Positions 1-16,726 of a stretch of DNA of 64,000 bases are shown piece after piece (position 1 is the first letter of the stretch; the number at the start of each line of letters is the position of its first letter). The stretch comes from Alicyclobacillus acidocaldarius subsp. acidocaldarius Tc-4-1 (GTDB lineage: Bacteria; Bacillota; Bacilli; Alicyclobacillales; Alicyclobacillaceae), in assembly GCF_000219875.1 (NCBI RefSeq), contig NC_017167.1, positions 2,875,361 through 2,939,360 on the forward strand, written 5' to 3'. Made by a program: the position numbers and the translations under genes. Under the pieces are notes generated by a model that saw only the letters and a list, made by a program, of their open reading frames with translations, did no database searches and was not told the DNA's origin.

Positions 1-469
1 GCTCGCGAACCTCCATCTCGACGAGATCGAGCAGCTCTTCGTCGTCCACCATGTCGCACTTGTTCAGGAAGACGACGATGTACGGAACACCGACCTGACG
101 GGACAGGAGGATGTGCTCGCGGGTCTGCGGCATCGGACCGTCCGCGGCCGAGACCACGAGGATGGCGCCGTCCATCTGTGCAGCACCCGTGATCATGTTC
201 TTCACGTAGTCCGCGTGACCAGGGCAGTCGACGTGCGCGTAGTGACGCTTGTCCGTCTCGTACTCGACGTGCGCCGTGTTAATGGTGATTCCGCGCTCGC
301 GCTCCTCGGGAGCCTTATCGATGTCCTCGTAGCGCTGCGCCTTCGCCTTACCCTTCGCGGCCAACACCGTCGTGATAGCAGCGGTCAATGTCGTCTTGCC
401 GTGGTCGACGTGGCCGATGGTCCCAATGTTGACGTGGGGTTTCGTGCGCTCAAATTTTTCCTTAGCCAC
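1..469 (-). CDS. tuf: Elongation factor Tu (3' end outside window)
   Basis: EF-Tu delivers aminoacyl-tRNA to the ribosome as a GTP complex in the cytoplasm. The visible part is the N-terminal G domain: P-loop GHVDHGKTT around residue 20, the switch region with [14 protein letters not shown], and NKCD for guanine specificity. The start is read as GTG at 469 (V/M-A-K-E-K-F-E), preceded by GGAG about 9 bases upstream; no ATG fits the family N-terminus. It follows fusA by 13 bases, completing the str-type cluster rpsL-rpsG-fusA-tuf. The C-terminal half lies beyond base 1. Confidence 0.97.
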   Translation of the reverse strand, partial: MAKEKFERTKPHVNIGTIGHVDHGKTTLTAAITTVLAAKGKAKAQRYEDIDKAPEERERGITINTAHVEYETDKRHYAHVDCPGHADYVKNMITGAAQMDGAILVVSAADGPMPQTREHILLSRQVGVPYIVVFLNKCDMVDDEELLDLVEMEVRE

Positions 470-482
470 CAGAGCTCACTCC

Positions 483-2558
483 TTATTCACCTTTGTTCTT
501 CTTAATAATCCCCTCTGCGACGTTCCGCGGAACCTCGTCGTAATAGGCGAGTTCCATCGAATACGTGCCGCGCCCTTGCGTGCGCGATCGCAGGGAGGTC
601 GAATAACCAAACATCTCAGCCAGAGGCACGTATGCCTTGATGACGCTGGCGTTGCCGCGCGTCTCCATGCCTTCCACGCGGCCGCGGCGGGCGTTGATGT
701 CTCCGAGGATGTCGCCCATGTACTCCTCTGGCACCGTCACCTCGACGCGCATGACAGGCTCAAGCAGGATGGGGTCCGCCTTCTCGGCGCCAGCCTTAAG
801 GGCCATGGAGCCAGCGATTTTGAAGGCCATCTCGCTCGAGTCGACCTCGTGGTACGAACCATCGTACAGCGTGGCCTTGATATCCACGAGCGGGTAGCCC
901 GCCAGCACACCGTTGCGCATGGCTTCCTGGATACCTTCTTCGACAGCGGGGATGTATTCCTTCGGCACCACACCGCCGACGATCTTGTTCTCGAACACGA
1001 AGCCCTGCCCGCGCTCGAGCGGCTCCAGGATGAGCTTGACGTGGCCGTACTGACCGCGTCCGCCCGACTGCCGAACGAAGCGCCCCTCTTGATCCACGCG
1101 CTTCGTAATCGTTTCGCGGTATGCCACCTGGGGCTTGCCCACATTGCATTCGACCTTGAATTCGCGCTGCATGCGGTCGACGATGATCTCCAGGTGCAGC
1201 TCACCCATCCCCTGGATGATGGTCTGCCCCGTCTCTTGGTCCGTGTAGGTCCGGAATGTCGGGTCTTCCTCCGCGAGTTTCTGAAGCGCGATGGCCATCT
1301 TGTCCTGGTCAGCCTTCGTCTTCGGCTCGATAGACACCGAGATAACCGGATCCGGGAAGTCCATCGACTCCAGAATCACCACGTTCTTCTCATCGCAGAG
1401 CGTGTCGCCGGTGGTCGTATCCTTGAGACCCACGGCAGCCGCGATGTCACCCGCGTAGACCTCCTCGATCTCCTCACGGTGATTCGCGTGCATCTGCAAA
1501 ATACGCCCAATGCGCTCCCGCTTGCCCTTCGTCGAGTTCAAGACGTACGAACCCGACTGCAGCGTCCCGGAGTACACCCGGAAGAAAGCGAGCTTTCCGA
1601 CGAACGGATCGCTCATGATCTTGAACGCGAGTGCGGCAAACGGCTCGTCGTCGGACGAGTGGCGCTCCACTTCTTGGCCGTCGGGCGTGAACCCCTTGAT
1701 GGCCGGGATGTCGTTTGGCGCCGGGAGATACTCCACGACCGCATCCAACATGGGCTGAACGCCTTTATTGCGGTACGACGAACCGCACAAGACGGGGAAC
1801 AGAAGCCCTTTACACGTACCCTCGCGCAGCCCGGCCTTGATCTCTTCGACCGTCAACTCCTCGCCCTCGAGGTACTTCATCATGAGTTCCTCGTTGACTT
1901 CGGCGACGGCCTCAATCATCTCGGCGCGCTTCTCTTCAGCAAGCGCCTGCAACTCAGGCGGAATGTCCGTGTTCTCGGCGCGTGTGCCGAGATCGTCCGT
2001 ATAGATGATGGCCTTCATCTCGATGAGATCGACCATCCCCTTGAAGGTATCCTCCGCGCCGATGGGCAGCTGAATCGGGACCGCCTTGGCACCGAGGCGC
2101 TTCTTCATCTGCTCCACGCACCCAAGGAAGTCAGCGCCCACGATGTCCATCTTGTTGACGTAGGCGATACGAGGAACGCGGTACTTGTCAGCCTGCCGCC
2201 ACACCGTCTCGGACTGGGGCTCGACGCCCATTTTGGCGTCGAAGACCGCTACCGCGCCGTCGAGCACGCGCAGCGAACGCTCCACCTCGACTGTAAAGTC
2301 CACGTGGCCTGGCGTGTCGATGATGTTAATGCGGTGCCCCTTCCATTGACAGGTCGTAGCGGCGGACGTGATGGTGATTCCGCGCTCCTGCTCCTGGACC
2401 ATCCAGTCCATCGTCGCGGCACCTTCGTGCACTTCGCCGATCTTGTGGACGCGGCCCGTGTAAAACAGGATACGCTCGGTCGTGGTCGTTTTACCGGCAT
2501 CGATGTGAGCGATAATGCCGATATTCCGCGTCTTCTCGAGCGGGAATGCGCGTGCCAT
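483..2558 (-). CDS. fusA: Elongation factor G
   Basis: Ribosomal translocase GTPase, 691 residues, the normal length. The G domain is at the N-terminus ([12 protein letters not shown] near residue 18, [12 protein letters not shown]), followed by the domain II beta barrel and domains III-V. The segment [11 protein letters not shown] is the conserved domain IV region. ATG at 2558 has a GGGAGG Shine-Dalgarno 8 bases upstream. It lies between rpsG (27-base gap) and tuf (13-base gap), so the three are probably co-transcribed. Nothing unusual seen. Confidence 0.98.
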   Translation of the reverse strand: MARAFPLEKTRNIGIIAHIDAGKTTTTERILFYTGRVHKIGEVHEGAATMDWMVQEQERGITITSAATTCQWKGHRINIIDTPGHVDFTVEVERSLRVLDGAVAVFDAKMGVEPQSETVWRQADKYRVPRIAYVNKMDIVGADFLGCVEQMKKRLGAKAVPIQLPIGAEDTFKGMVDLIEMKAIIYTDDLGTRAENTDIPPELQALAEEKRAEMIEAVAEVNEELMMKYLEGEELTVEEIKAGLREGTCKGLLFPVLCGSSYRNKGVQPMLDAVVEYLPAPNDIPAIKGFTPDGQEVERHSSDDEPFAALAFKIMSDPFVGKLAFFRVYSGTLQSGSYVLNSTKGKRERIGRILQMHANHREEIEEVYAGDIAAAVGLKDTTTGDTLCDEKNVVILESMDFPDPVISVSIEPKTKADQDKMAIALQKLAEEDPTFRTYTDQETGQTIIQGMGELHLEIIVDRMQREFKVECNVGKPQVAYRETITKRVDQEGRFVRQSGGRGQYGHVKLILEPLERGQGFVFENKIVGGVVPKEYIPAVEEGIQEAMRNGVLAGYPLVDIKATLYDGSYHEVDSSEMAFKIAGSMALKAGAEKADPILLEPVMRVEVTVPEEYMGDILGDINARRGRVEGMETRGNASVIKAYVPLAEMFGYSTSLRSRTQGRGTYSMELAYYDEVPRNVAEGIIKKNKGE

Positions 2559-2585
2559 CGCGCCGCCTCCCTTCTAACCGTCAGA

Positions 2586-3080
<495 letters not shown>

Positions 3081-3151
3081 TCATCAACGTCTCCATGCAC
3101 GTCATCAACGTCGAAGCGATGTTCGAGAATCCTCAAGCAGCCGTGAGACCT

Positions 3152-3565
3152 TTACTTCTTCGGCCGCTTCGCCCCGTACTTGGAGCGACCCTGCATGCGA
3201 TCCTTCACGCCAGCCGCGTCCAACGCGCCGCGGACGATGTGGTAGCGCACACCAGGCAGGTCCTTGACACGACCGCCGCGGACCAGCACGACGGAGTGCT
3301 CCTGCAAATTGTGCCCGATACCGGGGATGTACGCCGTGACCTCAATGGTGTTGGTCAGGCGGACACGCGCATACTTCCGCAACGCCGAGTTTGGCTTCTT
3401 CGGCGTCATGGTGCCCACACGCGTGCACACACCGCGCTTCTGCGGAGACGGCAGGTTGGTCAGCTTCTTGGTCTGGCTGTTGTAGCCGAATTGCAGCGCA
3501 GGCGCCTTGGACTTCTTCACGACGGCCTTCCGGCCTTTGCGCACCAATTGATTAATGGTCGGCAC
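3152..3565 (-). CDS. rpsL: 30S ribosomal protein S12
   Basis: Decoding-site protein of the small subunit, 137 residues. The family signature [12 protein letters not shown] starts directly at a GTG (3565) with AGAGGAGG 8 bases before it. The frame stays open a further 33 codons upstream, but those codons do not resemble S12 and have no ribosome site. The segment [19 protein letters not shown] contains the lysine (KPNS) linked in other bacteria to streptomycin resistance; it is wild type here. Confidence 0.97.
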   Translation of the reverse strand: MPTINQLVRKGRKAVVKKSKAPALQFGYNSQTKKLTNLPSPQKRGVCTRVGTMTPKKPNSALRKYARVRLTNTIEVTAYIPGIGHNLQEHSVVLVRGGRVKDLPGVRYHIVRGALDAAGVKDRMQGRSKYGAKRPKK

Positions 3566-3676
3566 CCGTGCACCTCCTCTCAAGTGTTCCAATCCTCGCG
3601 GTTGACCCTCTCGCAAGACCACAGACCCTGGTGGTTCATCGGTCCGCAAACAAAAACACGCCACAGCGAAGCCCCG

Positions 3677-3934
3677 CTACTCTGCCAGGATGCAGGCGGA
3701 CGCCGCGCCGACCTCAATGCCGCAAGCCTCCCCGAGTTGCCTCATGGTGTCGACCCATTCAATCGAAACCCCGAGCTTCGACGCCAACTGCACAACAGGT
3801 TCCGTCACTCTCGGCTCGGCATCCTTCGCGACATACACACACACCACGCGACCAGACGGTTGCCTCAGCGCCTTGAGCGTCTGGTTGGTGCCGACGGTCT
3901 TCTTCTTCGCTTGACGTATGTCGTCAAGGGACAC
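3677..3934 (-). CDS. rplGB: L7Ae-family ribosomal protein (YbxF-like)
   Basis: Small L7Ae/L30e/S12e-fold RNA-binding protein of about 85 residues. B. subtilis YbxF, at the same position between rpoC and rpsL, binds kink-turns. The GTxQTxKAL motif near the N-terminus and the C-terminal GEACGIEVGAA match the family. I place the start at GTG 3934 (M-S-L-D-D-I) because GAGGAGG precedes it at the right spacing; an upstream ATG would add 14 unlike residues. Its exact cellular role is not settled. Confidence 0.88.
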   Translation of the reverse strand: MSLDDIRQAKKKTVGTNQTLKALRQPSGRVVCVYVAKDAEPRVTEPVVQLASKLGVSIEWVDTMRQLGEACGIEVGAASACILAE

Positions 3935-4058
3935 CGCACGATCCTCCTCAATGGAAAACATCGTGCTGACGCACACTAGGGAATTCTATCATCGCGATTT
4001 CCGGGCTGTCAACCAAACGCCGGTCGACAGCCCGAATTTCCCAGCGACTAGAACCCCG

Positions 4059-7697
<3,639 letters not shown>

Positions 7698-7745
7698 CTT
7701 GTGCACCCTCCAATCGTCGTGCCTGGGTATCGGTCTCGCACAGGG

Positions 7746-11276
<3,531 letters not shown>

Positions 11277-11658
11277 AACCGTCACCCCTCAAGCGGATTT
11301 ATTGGACGATGCGCAAAGGAGGCTTTGCATCAGAGGTCTTCTTGAGCTCGGACGAGCCAAGTCAGACAAAGAGACAAGCGCCGCACACAAAAAGACGCCA
11401 GGACGACGCCCAATGAGCGACCGCCTGTTCTGGACTTTTGCGTGCAGCACTTCTCTTTCAACTCGGCATGCTAGACGATGATGGACACGCCAGTCGTATT
11501 CACCTATTCCCCAAAAAGATGGATTTTATGCGCAAAGAGGAGGCATCCGTCCAAACAACTCAGTTTGCATTGGTTGATGATATCACATGCTGAGGCTGCG
11601 ATCAAGCGAAAGATGGCCTGCGACTCCGATGAATCTCAGGAGTTTCCGCCGCACTGCA
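11277..11658. other. Gene-free rpoB leader region
   Basis: These 382 bases between the methyltransferase gene and rpoB have no plausible gene. They hold a possible promoter (11525-11554) and a hairpin at 11308-11331 just before rpoB, in which GCAAAG pairs with CTTTGC over a GAGG loop. The rpoBC transcript may therefore start here, in addition to read-through from rplJL. Confidence 0.5.
11525..11554 (-). promoter_or_regulatory. Possible sigma-A promoter for rpoBC
   Basis: On the minus strand TTGGAC (11549-11554) is followed after 18 bases by CATAAA (11525-11530). The -35 is good and the -10 weak. About 250 bases of leader would precede rpoB. Confidence 0.35.
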
Positions 11659-12258
11659 TCAGGAACCCTCCCGCACCGCGCAGAACACGAAGTATCCCGC
11701 CTTCCGATGCGCGATGTCAACCCGCGCGAACAACTCCCGCAGTTTCACCTCTGTCGACGGTGCCCCGTGCTTCCTTTGAATCACCACCCACAGTTTGCCC
11801 CCTGGCTTCAGCGCTCGGCGCGCCTCCTCGTACAGGCGAAACACCGTGGCCTTGCCCGCGCGGATCGGCGGATTCAAAAGGACGTGATCGAACCGGAGCT
11901 CGATTTCTCGCGGGATGCCGTCGTGATGAAGCACCACGGGCGGAGGGACCACATCGGCTGTATTGCGGCGCGCGAGCTCAACGGCCCGGCGATTGACGTC
12001 GATCATCCACCACTTTACGCCGGGATACGCGCGGGCGAGGATGGCCGTCACCGGGCCATAGCCACAGCCGAGATCGAGCGCAGAAGCCGCACCGGTGAGG
12101 TCGACCGCTTCAATTAGGCGGCGCGTCCCTTCGTCTAAGCCCGCTTTGCTGAACACACCGCGATCTGTCACCAACTCCACCGTGATGCCGCGGGCCTGAA
12201 CCCGGACCACGCGCTCTTCGCTCGGCGCAGAAGGATCTCCCTGAAAGTAATGCTCCAC
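11659..12258 (-). CDS. RsmC-like 16S rRNA guanine methyltransferase
   Basis: Class I SAM-dependent methyltransferase of 199 residues, matching YbxB at this place in B. subtilis. The SAM-binding motif LDLGCGYGPV lies near residue 61 and the N-methylase motif NPPI near residue 128, preceded by FDHVLL. RsmC-type enzymes make m2G1207 in 16S rRNA; that specificity is inferred from the family and the ribosomal neighbourhood. It lies after rplL, beyond a hairpin, and before the rpoBC leader. Confidence 0.85.
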   Translation of the reverse strand: MEHYFQGDPSAPSEERVVRVQARGITVELVTDRGVFSKAGLDEGTRRLIEAVDLTGAASALDLGCGYGPVTAILARAYPGVKWWMIDVNRRAVELARRNTADVVPPPVVLHHDGIPREIELRFDHVLLNPPIRAGKATVFRLYEEARRALKPGGKLWVVIQRKHGAPSTEVKLRELFARVDIAHRKAGYFVFCAVREGS

Positions 12259-12280
12259 ATCGCCACCTCCGGTAAGCGAA

Positions 12281-12303
12281 AGGGGTGCCCATCGGGCACC
12301 CCT
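12281..12303 (-). terminator. Hairpin after rplL
   Basis: AGGGGTGCCC pairs perfectly with GGGCACCCCT over a 3-base loop (10-bp stem), 16 bases after the rplL stop. On the minus strand it is followed by only TTTCG, so it may be a weak terminator or an mRNA processing/stability element between rplJL and the methyltransferase. Confidence 0.6.
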
Positions 12304-12318
12304 CGACGCTCTGCTTGT

Positions 12319-12690
12319 TTACTTGATTTCGACCGAAGCGCCGGCCTCTTCGAGCTTCGCCTTGATGCTCTCGGCCTCTTCCTTCGAGACCTTCTCCTTG
12401 ATGGGCTTCGGCGCGCCGTCCACGAGATCCTTCGCTTCCTTCAGGCCGAGGCCCGTGATCTCGCGCACCACCTTGATGACGTTGATCTTCGAAGCGCCCG
12501 CGGACGCCAGGATCACGTCGAACTCCGTCTGCTCAGCCTGAGCCGCCTCACCAGCGCCCGGCGCCGCGCCCGCAAACGCAACCGGCGCAGCCGCCGTCAC
12601 GCCGAACTCTTCCTCGATAGCCTTGACCAGCTCGTTCAACTCGAGCACCGTCATGTTTTTCACAGCTTCCAAGATCTCAGCCGTGGTCAT
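12319..12690 (-). CDS. rplL: 50S ribosomal protein L7/L12
   Basis: Stalk protein that recruits translation GTPases; 123 residues. It shows the N-terminal dimerisation helix ([20 protein letters not shown]), an Ala/Gly/Pro-rich hinge around residues 33-55, and the C-terminal domain with [18 protein letters not shown]. Of two adjacent ATG/GTG starts I prefer ATG 12690, 8 bases after GAGGAGGG. It follows rplJ in the L10-L12 operon and should share its leader-mediated control. Confidence 0.97.
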   Translation of the reverse strand: MTTAEILEAVKNMTVLELNELVKAIEEEFGVTAAAPVAFAGAAPGAGEAAQAEQTEFDVILASAGASKINVIKVVREITGLGLKEAKDLVDGAPKPIKEKVSKEEAESIKAKLEEAGASVEIK

Positions 12691-12765
12691 CACAAAGCCC
12701 TCCTCATCCGATGGGTTTGCGCATCAACGCGCAACTTGCAACACCCGAATGCGCGAGCATCCGGT

Positions 12766-13278
12766 TCACTCGGCCGCTGCAGCCGCTTCGCCGCCCTGCT
12801 TTTCGGCCACCTGCGACAACACATACGCCAAATTGCGCATGGGCGCCTGCAGGACGCTGAGCAACATCGACAAGAGCCCCTCGCGCGACGGCAGTTTCGC
12901 GAGTGCTTCAATCTCTTTCGCATCGACGACCTTGCCCTCGACATATCCGCCCTTCAGCTCGAGCGCCTTGTGGTCGCGCGAGAACTCATGCAGGATCTTC
13001 GCCGGCGCGACGGGATCGTCGTAGCTGAAGGCGATAGCCGTCGGCCCCGTCAGGAACGGCTCCAACCCCTCAATCTCGGCCTGCTGGGCCGCACGCGTCG
13101 TCAGCGTGTTCTTGACGACGGAGTAATCGATCCCGGCCTGGCGCAGGCGCGCGCGCAGCTCGGTGTCCTCCGCCACCGTGAGGCCCCGATAGTCGGCGAG
13201 CACGATACTCTTGCTGCGGCGCATCCGCTCGGCGACGGACTGCACAATCTGCTCTTTTTCGGCACGGCGAATCGCCAA
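12766..13278 (-). CDS. rplJ: 50S ribosomal protein L10
   Basis: Base of the ribosomal stalk, about 170 residues, binding 23S rRNA at its N-terminus and L12 dimers through its C-terminal helix. The N-terminus [18 protein letters not shown] and the later [10 protein letters not shown] are typical. The start is TTG 13278, with GGGGAGG 8 bases upstream; the codons further upstream belong to the leader. The leader (13321-13446) carries the L10 autoregulatory structure, so excess L10-L12 should repress the operon. Confidence 0.96.
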   Translation of the reverse strand: MAIRRAEKEQIVQSVAERMRRSKSIVLADYRGLTVAEDTELRARLRQAGIDYSVVKNTLTTRAAQQAEIEGLEPFLTGPTAIAFSYDDPVAPAKILHEFSRDHKALELKGGYVEGKVVDAKEIEALAKLPSREGLLSMLLSVLQAPMRNLAYVLSQVAEKQGGEAAAAAE

Positions 13279-13317
13279 ACCGCCCACCTCCCCGCAAAAG
13301 ATGACCTTTACACAGCG

Positions 13318-13344
13318 AAAGGCGCCTCGACGACGCGAGGCGCC
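13318..13344 (-). terminator. Attenuator hairpin of the L10 leader
   Basis: GGCGCCTCG and CGAGGCGCC form a perfect 9-bp stem with a 6-base loop, followed by TTT on the minus strand, 40 bases before the rplJ start. It fits an intrinsic attenuator controlled by L10 binding to the upstream leader. Confidence 0.65.
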
Positions 13345-13446
13345 CACGAAATTCGACATGCCCATTGCACATCGGTGCGGGTAACGCCTCGGCAGGCAAC
13401 TTTCACTGCCCTGGACGGGCAGACCTGCTGTCTACGGCCTTTCGCT
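13321..13446 (-). promoter_or_regulatory. L10 (rplJ) autoregulatory leader
   Basis: The minus strand reads CCGTAGACAGCAGGTCTGCC, then after a variable stem GCCTGCCGAGG. These are the conserved blocks of the L10 leader found upstream of rplJL in Firmicutes, which the L10(L12)4 complex binds. It ends in the attenuator hairpin at 13321-13344 and lies directly behind a good promoter. The assignment rests on these blocks and the position before rplJ. Confidence 0.88.
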
Positions 13447-13452
13447 ATGGAT

Positions 13453-13481
13453 GTTATAGCATACAAACACGGTTCTGGCCA
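13453..13481 (-). promoter_or_regulatory. Sigma-A promoter of rplJL
   Basis: Extended -10 TGCTATAAC (hexamer 13453-13458), with TGGCCA (13476-13481) 17 bases upstream as a weak -35. The expected start is near 13446, exactly where the conserved L10 leader begins. Confidence 0.6.
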
Positions 13482-13493
13482 GATCTCGCTGAC

Positions 13494-14195
13494 TCACTCG
13501 CCGACCGCCGCGCGCTGCGGGTTGACGCGGATGCCAGGCCCCATGGTGGACGACACCGTCACGCCCCGCACATATGTGCCTTTTGCAGCTGGCGGCTTCG
13601 CCTTGACGAGCGCGCTCATCAGCGCTCGGAAATTCTCGACGAGCTGCTCCTTCTCGAACGACGCCTTGCCAATCGGGCAGTGAATGATACCTGCTTTGTC
13701 CAAGCGGTACTCAACCTTACCGGACTTGATCTCATTCACCGCGCGCGCGACGTCGAACGTCACCGTCCCGGTCTTCGGGTTTGGCATTAAGCCACGGGGA
13801 CCGAGGATGCGGCCGAGACGCCCGACGGCAGGCATCATGTCCGGCGTCGCCACAGCGACGTCAAAGTCCAGCCAGCCCTGCGAGATCTTCTGAATCAGGT
13901 CTTCGTCACCGACGAAGTCCGCGCCCGCCTCCTGGGCCTCCCGAGCCTTCTCGCCCTTGGCGAAGACGAGGACCCGAGGCGTCTTGCCGGTGCCGTGCGG
14001 CAGCACGACCGCGCCGCGGACCTGCTGGTCCTGCTTTTTCGGATCCACGCCCAGGCGGACCGCGACCTCCACCGTCTCGTCAAACTTGGCGGTGGCGGTT
14101 TTCTTCACGAGGTCCATCGCCTCTTCGACGTCGTACAACTTATTCCGATCCACGAGCTTATGAAGCTCCTGGAGACGCTTGCTGACCTTTGCCAT
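13494..14195 (-). CDS. rplA: 50S ribosomal protein L1
   Basis: L1-stalk protein involved in E-site tRNA release; 233 residues. Typical segments are [21 protein letters not shown] and [24 protein letters not shown] 14195 is chosen because GGAGG lies 8 bases ahead; a GTG three codons upstream overlaps that site. It follows rplK by 59 bases and is separated from rplJ by a new promoter and leader. Confidence 0.97.
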   Translation of the reverse strand: MAKVSKRLQELHKLVDRNKLYDVEEAMDLVKKTATAKFDETVEVAVRLGVDPKKQDQQVRGAVVLPHGTGKTPRVLVFAKGEKAREAQEAGADFVGDEDLIQKISQGWLDFDVAVATPDMMPAVGRLGRILGPRGLMPNPKTGTVTFDVARAVNEIKSGKVEYRLDKAGIIHCPIGKASFEKEQLVENFRALMSALVKAKPPAAKGTYVRGVTVSSTMGPGIRVNPQRAAVGE

Positions 14196-14254
14196 GTCAC
14201 TCACCTCCGCGTGGTAATCGGTTGTGGAAACCTCCCACGGCCTCCCGCTTGCCG

Positions 14255-14686
14255 TCAGTCGACAACCGTGATGCCCATGCTGCGGGCCGTACCTTCGACC
14301 ATCCGCATGGCGGCCTCGATCGACGCAGCATTCAAGTCTTGCATCTTCTGTTCGGCAATCTCGCGAACTTGCGCTCGCGTCACCTTGCCTACTTTGACGC
14401 GGTTCGGCTCTGCCGAACCCGTCTCGATGCCAGCCGCCTTCTTGAGCAACACGGAAGCCGGCGGGGTCTTCAATTCAAACGTGTACGAGCGGTCCTCATA
14501 CACGTAGATGACGACCGGAATGATCAAACCGACCTGATCGGCCGTGCGGGCGTTGAACTCCTTACAGAAGCCCATGATGTTGCCCACTTGCGCTTGACCG
14601 AGCGCAGGACCTACCGGCGGCGCAGGCGTTGCCTTCCCGGCTGGAATTTGTAGCTTCACAACCTTGACGACCTTTTTCGGCAACAC
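14255..14686 (-). CDS. rplK: 50S ribosomal protein L11
   Basis: GTPase-centre protein, 143 residues, needed for factor binding and for the RelA stringent signal in other bacteria. The motif [20 protein letters not shown] is followed by [13 protein letters not shown]. The start is GTG 14686 with AAGGAGG upstream; 16 open codons before it look non-coding. It forms a pair with rplA downstream of nusG. Confidence 0.97.
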   Translation of the reverse strand: MLPKKVVKVVKLQIPAGKATPAPPVGPALGQAQVGNIMGFCKEFNARTADQVGLIIPVVIYVYEDRSYTFELKTPPASVLLKKAAGIETGSAEPNRVKVGKVTRAQVREIAEQKMQDLNAASIEAAMRMVEGTARSMGITVVD

Positions 14687-14781
14687 AGCCACCTCCTTCA
14701 CACGAGATGTGGTGTTCGGGGTTTGCCCTCCCACAAAGAACCATCTATGGCAAGCCTAGCTTTGGCCAGGCTACAGAAAGC

Positions 14782-14800
14782 CGCCGGCATGAGGCCGGCG
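14782..14800 (-). terminator. Hairpin between nusG and rplK
   Basis: CGCCGGC and GCCGGCG form a 7-bp GC stem with a 5-base loop in the 151-base gap between nusG and rplK. On the minus strand GCTTTCTG follows. It could be a weak terminator or part of an rplKA leader; no clear second structure was found. Confidence 0.35.
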
Positions 14801-14837
14801 AACTCACTGCCGCATCTCAGACCGCGCAAACCACACC

Positions 14838-15383
14838 TTAAGGCAAGTGCTCCACCTGGGTAAAGTCGGCCTCCAGCGGCGTTTCGCGCCCGAACATGGA
14901 GACGAGAACCTTGAGCTTCTGGTGCTCCGGATGAACCTCCTCAACCGTCCCGACCATGTCCGCGAACGGGCCGCTGATCAAGCGCACGACGTCTCCGACC
15001 TTGAACTGCGCCACGGGCTTCGCTTCATTCACACCCATGGAACGCAGGATCTGTTCGACCTCGTGAGGCATGAGCGGCACAGGCTTCGATCCGGCGCCAG
15101 GCGATCCGACAAAGCCGGTCACGCCCGGGGTGTTGCGCACGACATACCAGGAGTCGTCCGTCATGATCATCTCGACCAGGACGTAACCTGGGTACGTCTT
15201 GCGTTGCACCACGCGCTTTTTGCCGTTTTTGATCTCGACAGCCTCTTCCGTAGGCACGACGACGCGGAAGATCCGGTCTTCCATGCCCATGGTCTGCACG
15301 CGGCTTTCGAGATTGCTCTTGACCTTGTTCTCGTAGCCGGAGTATGTGTGAATCACATACCACTGCTTTTCAAGATTCTCCAT
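14838..15383 (-). CDS. nusG: Transcription factor NusG
   Basis: Transcription elongation and pausing factor, about 181 residues. The N-terminal NGN domain starts WYVIHTYSGYENKVK and contains GYVLVEMIMTDDSWYVVRNTPGV; the C-terminal KOW domain (FKVGDVVRLISGPFADM) binds S10 or Rho in characterised homologues. The start is uncertain: ATG 15383 fits the family but has a poor ribosome site, while ATG 15413 would add 10 residues. It lies behind secE as in most Firmicutes. Confidence 0.96.
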   Translation of the reverse strand: MENLEKQWYVIHTYSGYENKVKSNLESRVQTMGMEDRIFRVVVPTEEAVEIKNGKKRVVQRKTYPGYVLVEMIMTDDSWYVVRNTPGVTGFVGSPGAGSKPVPLMPHEVEQILRSMGVNEAKPVAQFKVGDVVRLISGPFADMVGTVEEVHPEHQKLKVLVSMFGRETPLEADFTQVEHLP

Positions 15384-15419
15384 TGAGCAGGGCGAGCAGC
15401 CCGCCACCCCCATGACGCG

Positions 15420-15653
15420 TTAATCTACGCCGATGGCCGACATCGCCGCAGAAACGCCGATGTCAAACGCCCAGATGAGCACACCCAAGATGGCACACAC
15501 CAAAAGGCAGGCCGCCGTGTACACCACGACCTCACGGCGCTTCGGCCAACGAACGCGCTTTAATTCCCGGAACGACTCCTTGAAGAAAGCGACGATGCCC
15601 GTGCGCTTCGCGTGCTGATTCAGTTCCACGAGGGTATCGTTCGGTTTCGCCAC
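15420..15653 (-). CDS. secE: Preprotein translocase subunit SecE
   Basis: Single-span SecYEG subunit of about 77 residues. An amphipathic segment, FFKESFRELKRVRWPKRREV, precedes one transmembrane helix (AACLLVCAILGVLIWAF). GTG 15653 has AAAGGAG 8 bases upstream; ATG 15677 lies before the Shine-Dalgarno and is less likely. The rpmG-secE-nusG order is standard. Confidence 0.95.
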   Translation of the reverse strand: MAKPNDTLVELNQHAKRTGIVAFFKESFRELKRVRWPKRREVVVYTAACLLVCAILGVLIWAFDIGVSAAMSAIGVD

Positions 15654-15687
15654 GTTCGATGCTCCTTTGTGAGCCATAAACGGCGCC

Positions 15688-15837
15688 TCAACGGGTCTCG
15701 CGGTGCGTCGTGTGCGAGTTGCAGGTGGGGCAATACTTCTTCAGTTCCAGACGATCCGGATCATTCTTCTTGTTCTTCGTCGTCGTATAGTTCCTCTGTT
15801 TGCACTCCGTGCAAGCGAGGGTGATGATCTCGCGCAT
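15688..15837 (-). CDS. rpmG: 50S ribosomal protein L33
   Basis: 49 residues, N-terminus [12 protein letters not shown], with paired CxxC motifs (CTEC near residue 9, CPTC near residue 36). It is therefore the zinc-binding (C+) form of L33, the form displaced under zinc limitation in B. subtilis. ATG 15837 has GGGGAGG 6 bases upstream. It is the first gene of the rpmG-secE-nusG group, just behind a promoter overlapping the end of sigH. Confidence 0.96.
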   Translation of the reverse strand: MREIITLACTECKQRNYTTTKNKKNDPDRLELKKYCPTCNSHTTHRETR

Positions 15838-15935
15838 TGTGGCACCTCCCCGTGTCAGCCGACCACGAAACCGATGTCTCGGTCATGGACGCAGAAACAG
15901 AAGAACCCCCGAACCGGGGCTCATACCTGCACAAC

Positions 15936-15963
15936 ATTATCATATCACGTTGCGCACCGTCAA
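15936..15963 (-). promoter_or_regulatory. Sigma-A promoter of rpmG-secE-nusG
   Basis: Minus strand TTGACG (15958-15963), 16 bases, GATAAT (15936-15941). The -35 lies inside the last codons of sigH, so the group can be transcribed independently of it. A small CCCCG/CGGGG hairpin (15907-15919) lies early in the leader. Confidence 0.62.
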
Positions 15964-16611
15964 GTATTTCTCCAGTTTCCGCTTGACCCGTTGAAGCGCG
16001 TTGTCGATGGATTTGACATGCCGAGCGAGATCCACGGCAATCTCCTGATACGAACGCCCGTCGAGATACAGCATCAACACTTGGCGCTCCAAATCGCTCA
16101 GCAATTCGGCCATCTTACCCTCAATATCGTCAAACTCTTCCTGGTTTATAATCAGCTCTTCCGGATCCGCGACGCGCACGGTACAGATGACGTCGAGCAG
16201 CGTGCGATCCGAATCCTCATCGTAAATGGGCTTGTCCAGCGAAACATAGGAATTGAGAGGAATATGCTTTTGTCTCGTGGCTGTTTTGATAGCGGTGATA
16301 ATCTGGCGCGTGATGCACAGTTCGGCAAACGCCTTGAAGGAGGAGAGCTTGTCTCCGCGAAAATCGCGGATGGACTTATAGAGTCCAATCATGCCTTCCT
16401 GCACGATGTCTTCCCGATCAGCCCCAATGAGAAAGTACGACCGCGCCTTGGCCCGAACGAAATTCTTGTATTTGTGAATCAAATAGTCGAGCGCGTCGGT
16501 GTCGCCTCGATGAACAGCCTCAACCAACTCCTCGTCCGTCATGTTCTCGTAGGGCGCCGTGTCGTACGGCGGGGCCGCATCGGCGTCTCTAGGTGTCGGC
16601 TGCGTCGACAA
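15940..16611 (-). CDS. sigH: RNA polymerase sigma-H factor
   Basis: Sigma-30, the transition-state and early-sporulation sigma factor; 223 residues. Region 2 includes DREDIVQEGMIGLYKSIRDF and SSFKAFAELCITRQIITAIKTA; region 4 ends in a helix-turn-helix (DLARHVKSIDNALQRVKRKL). The start is TTG 16611 (M-S-T-Q) behind GGGTGATAG. It lies between rae1 and rpmG, as in B. subtilis. An inverted repeat overlaps its probable promoter. Confidence 0.96.
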   Translation of the reverse strand: MSTQPTPRDADAAPPYDTAPYENMTDEELVEAVHRGDTDALDYLIHKYKNFVRAKARSYFLIGADREDIVQEGMIGLYKSIRDFRGDKLSSFKAFAELCITRQIITAIKTATRQKHIPLNSYVSLDKPIYDEDSDRTLLDVICTVRVADPEELIINQEEFDDIEGKMAELLSDLERQVLMLYLDGRSYQEIAVDLARHVKSIDNALQRVKRKLEKYLTVRNVI

Positions 16612-16643
16612 ACTCTATCACCCCGAGCCTCGTGAATGAGGCC

Positions 16644-16673
16644 ATTATACATGATGCCAATTGAGAGGATCAA
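16644..16673 (-). promoter_or_regulatory. Sigma-A promoter of sigH
   Basis: Minus strand TTGATC (16668-16673), 18 bases, consensus -10 TATAAT (16644-16649), followed by a short leader to the TTG start at 16611. Confidence 0.6.
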
Positions 16674-16676
16674 TTG
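16658..16676. promoter_or_regulatory. Inverted repeat over the sigH -35 (possible operator)
   Basis: CAATTGA-GAGGA-TCAATTG is a perfect 7-bp inverted repeat with a 5-base spacer covering the -35 of the sigH promoter. A dimeric repressor bound here would block polymerase. In B. subtilis sigH is repressed by AbrB, but AbrB has no sharp consensus, so the binder is unknown. Confidence 0.4.
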
Positions 16677-16726
16677 CGTTGAGACAGCAAAATAGGCGTC
16701 AGGACGCCATTTTCGACACGTTCAGC

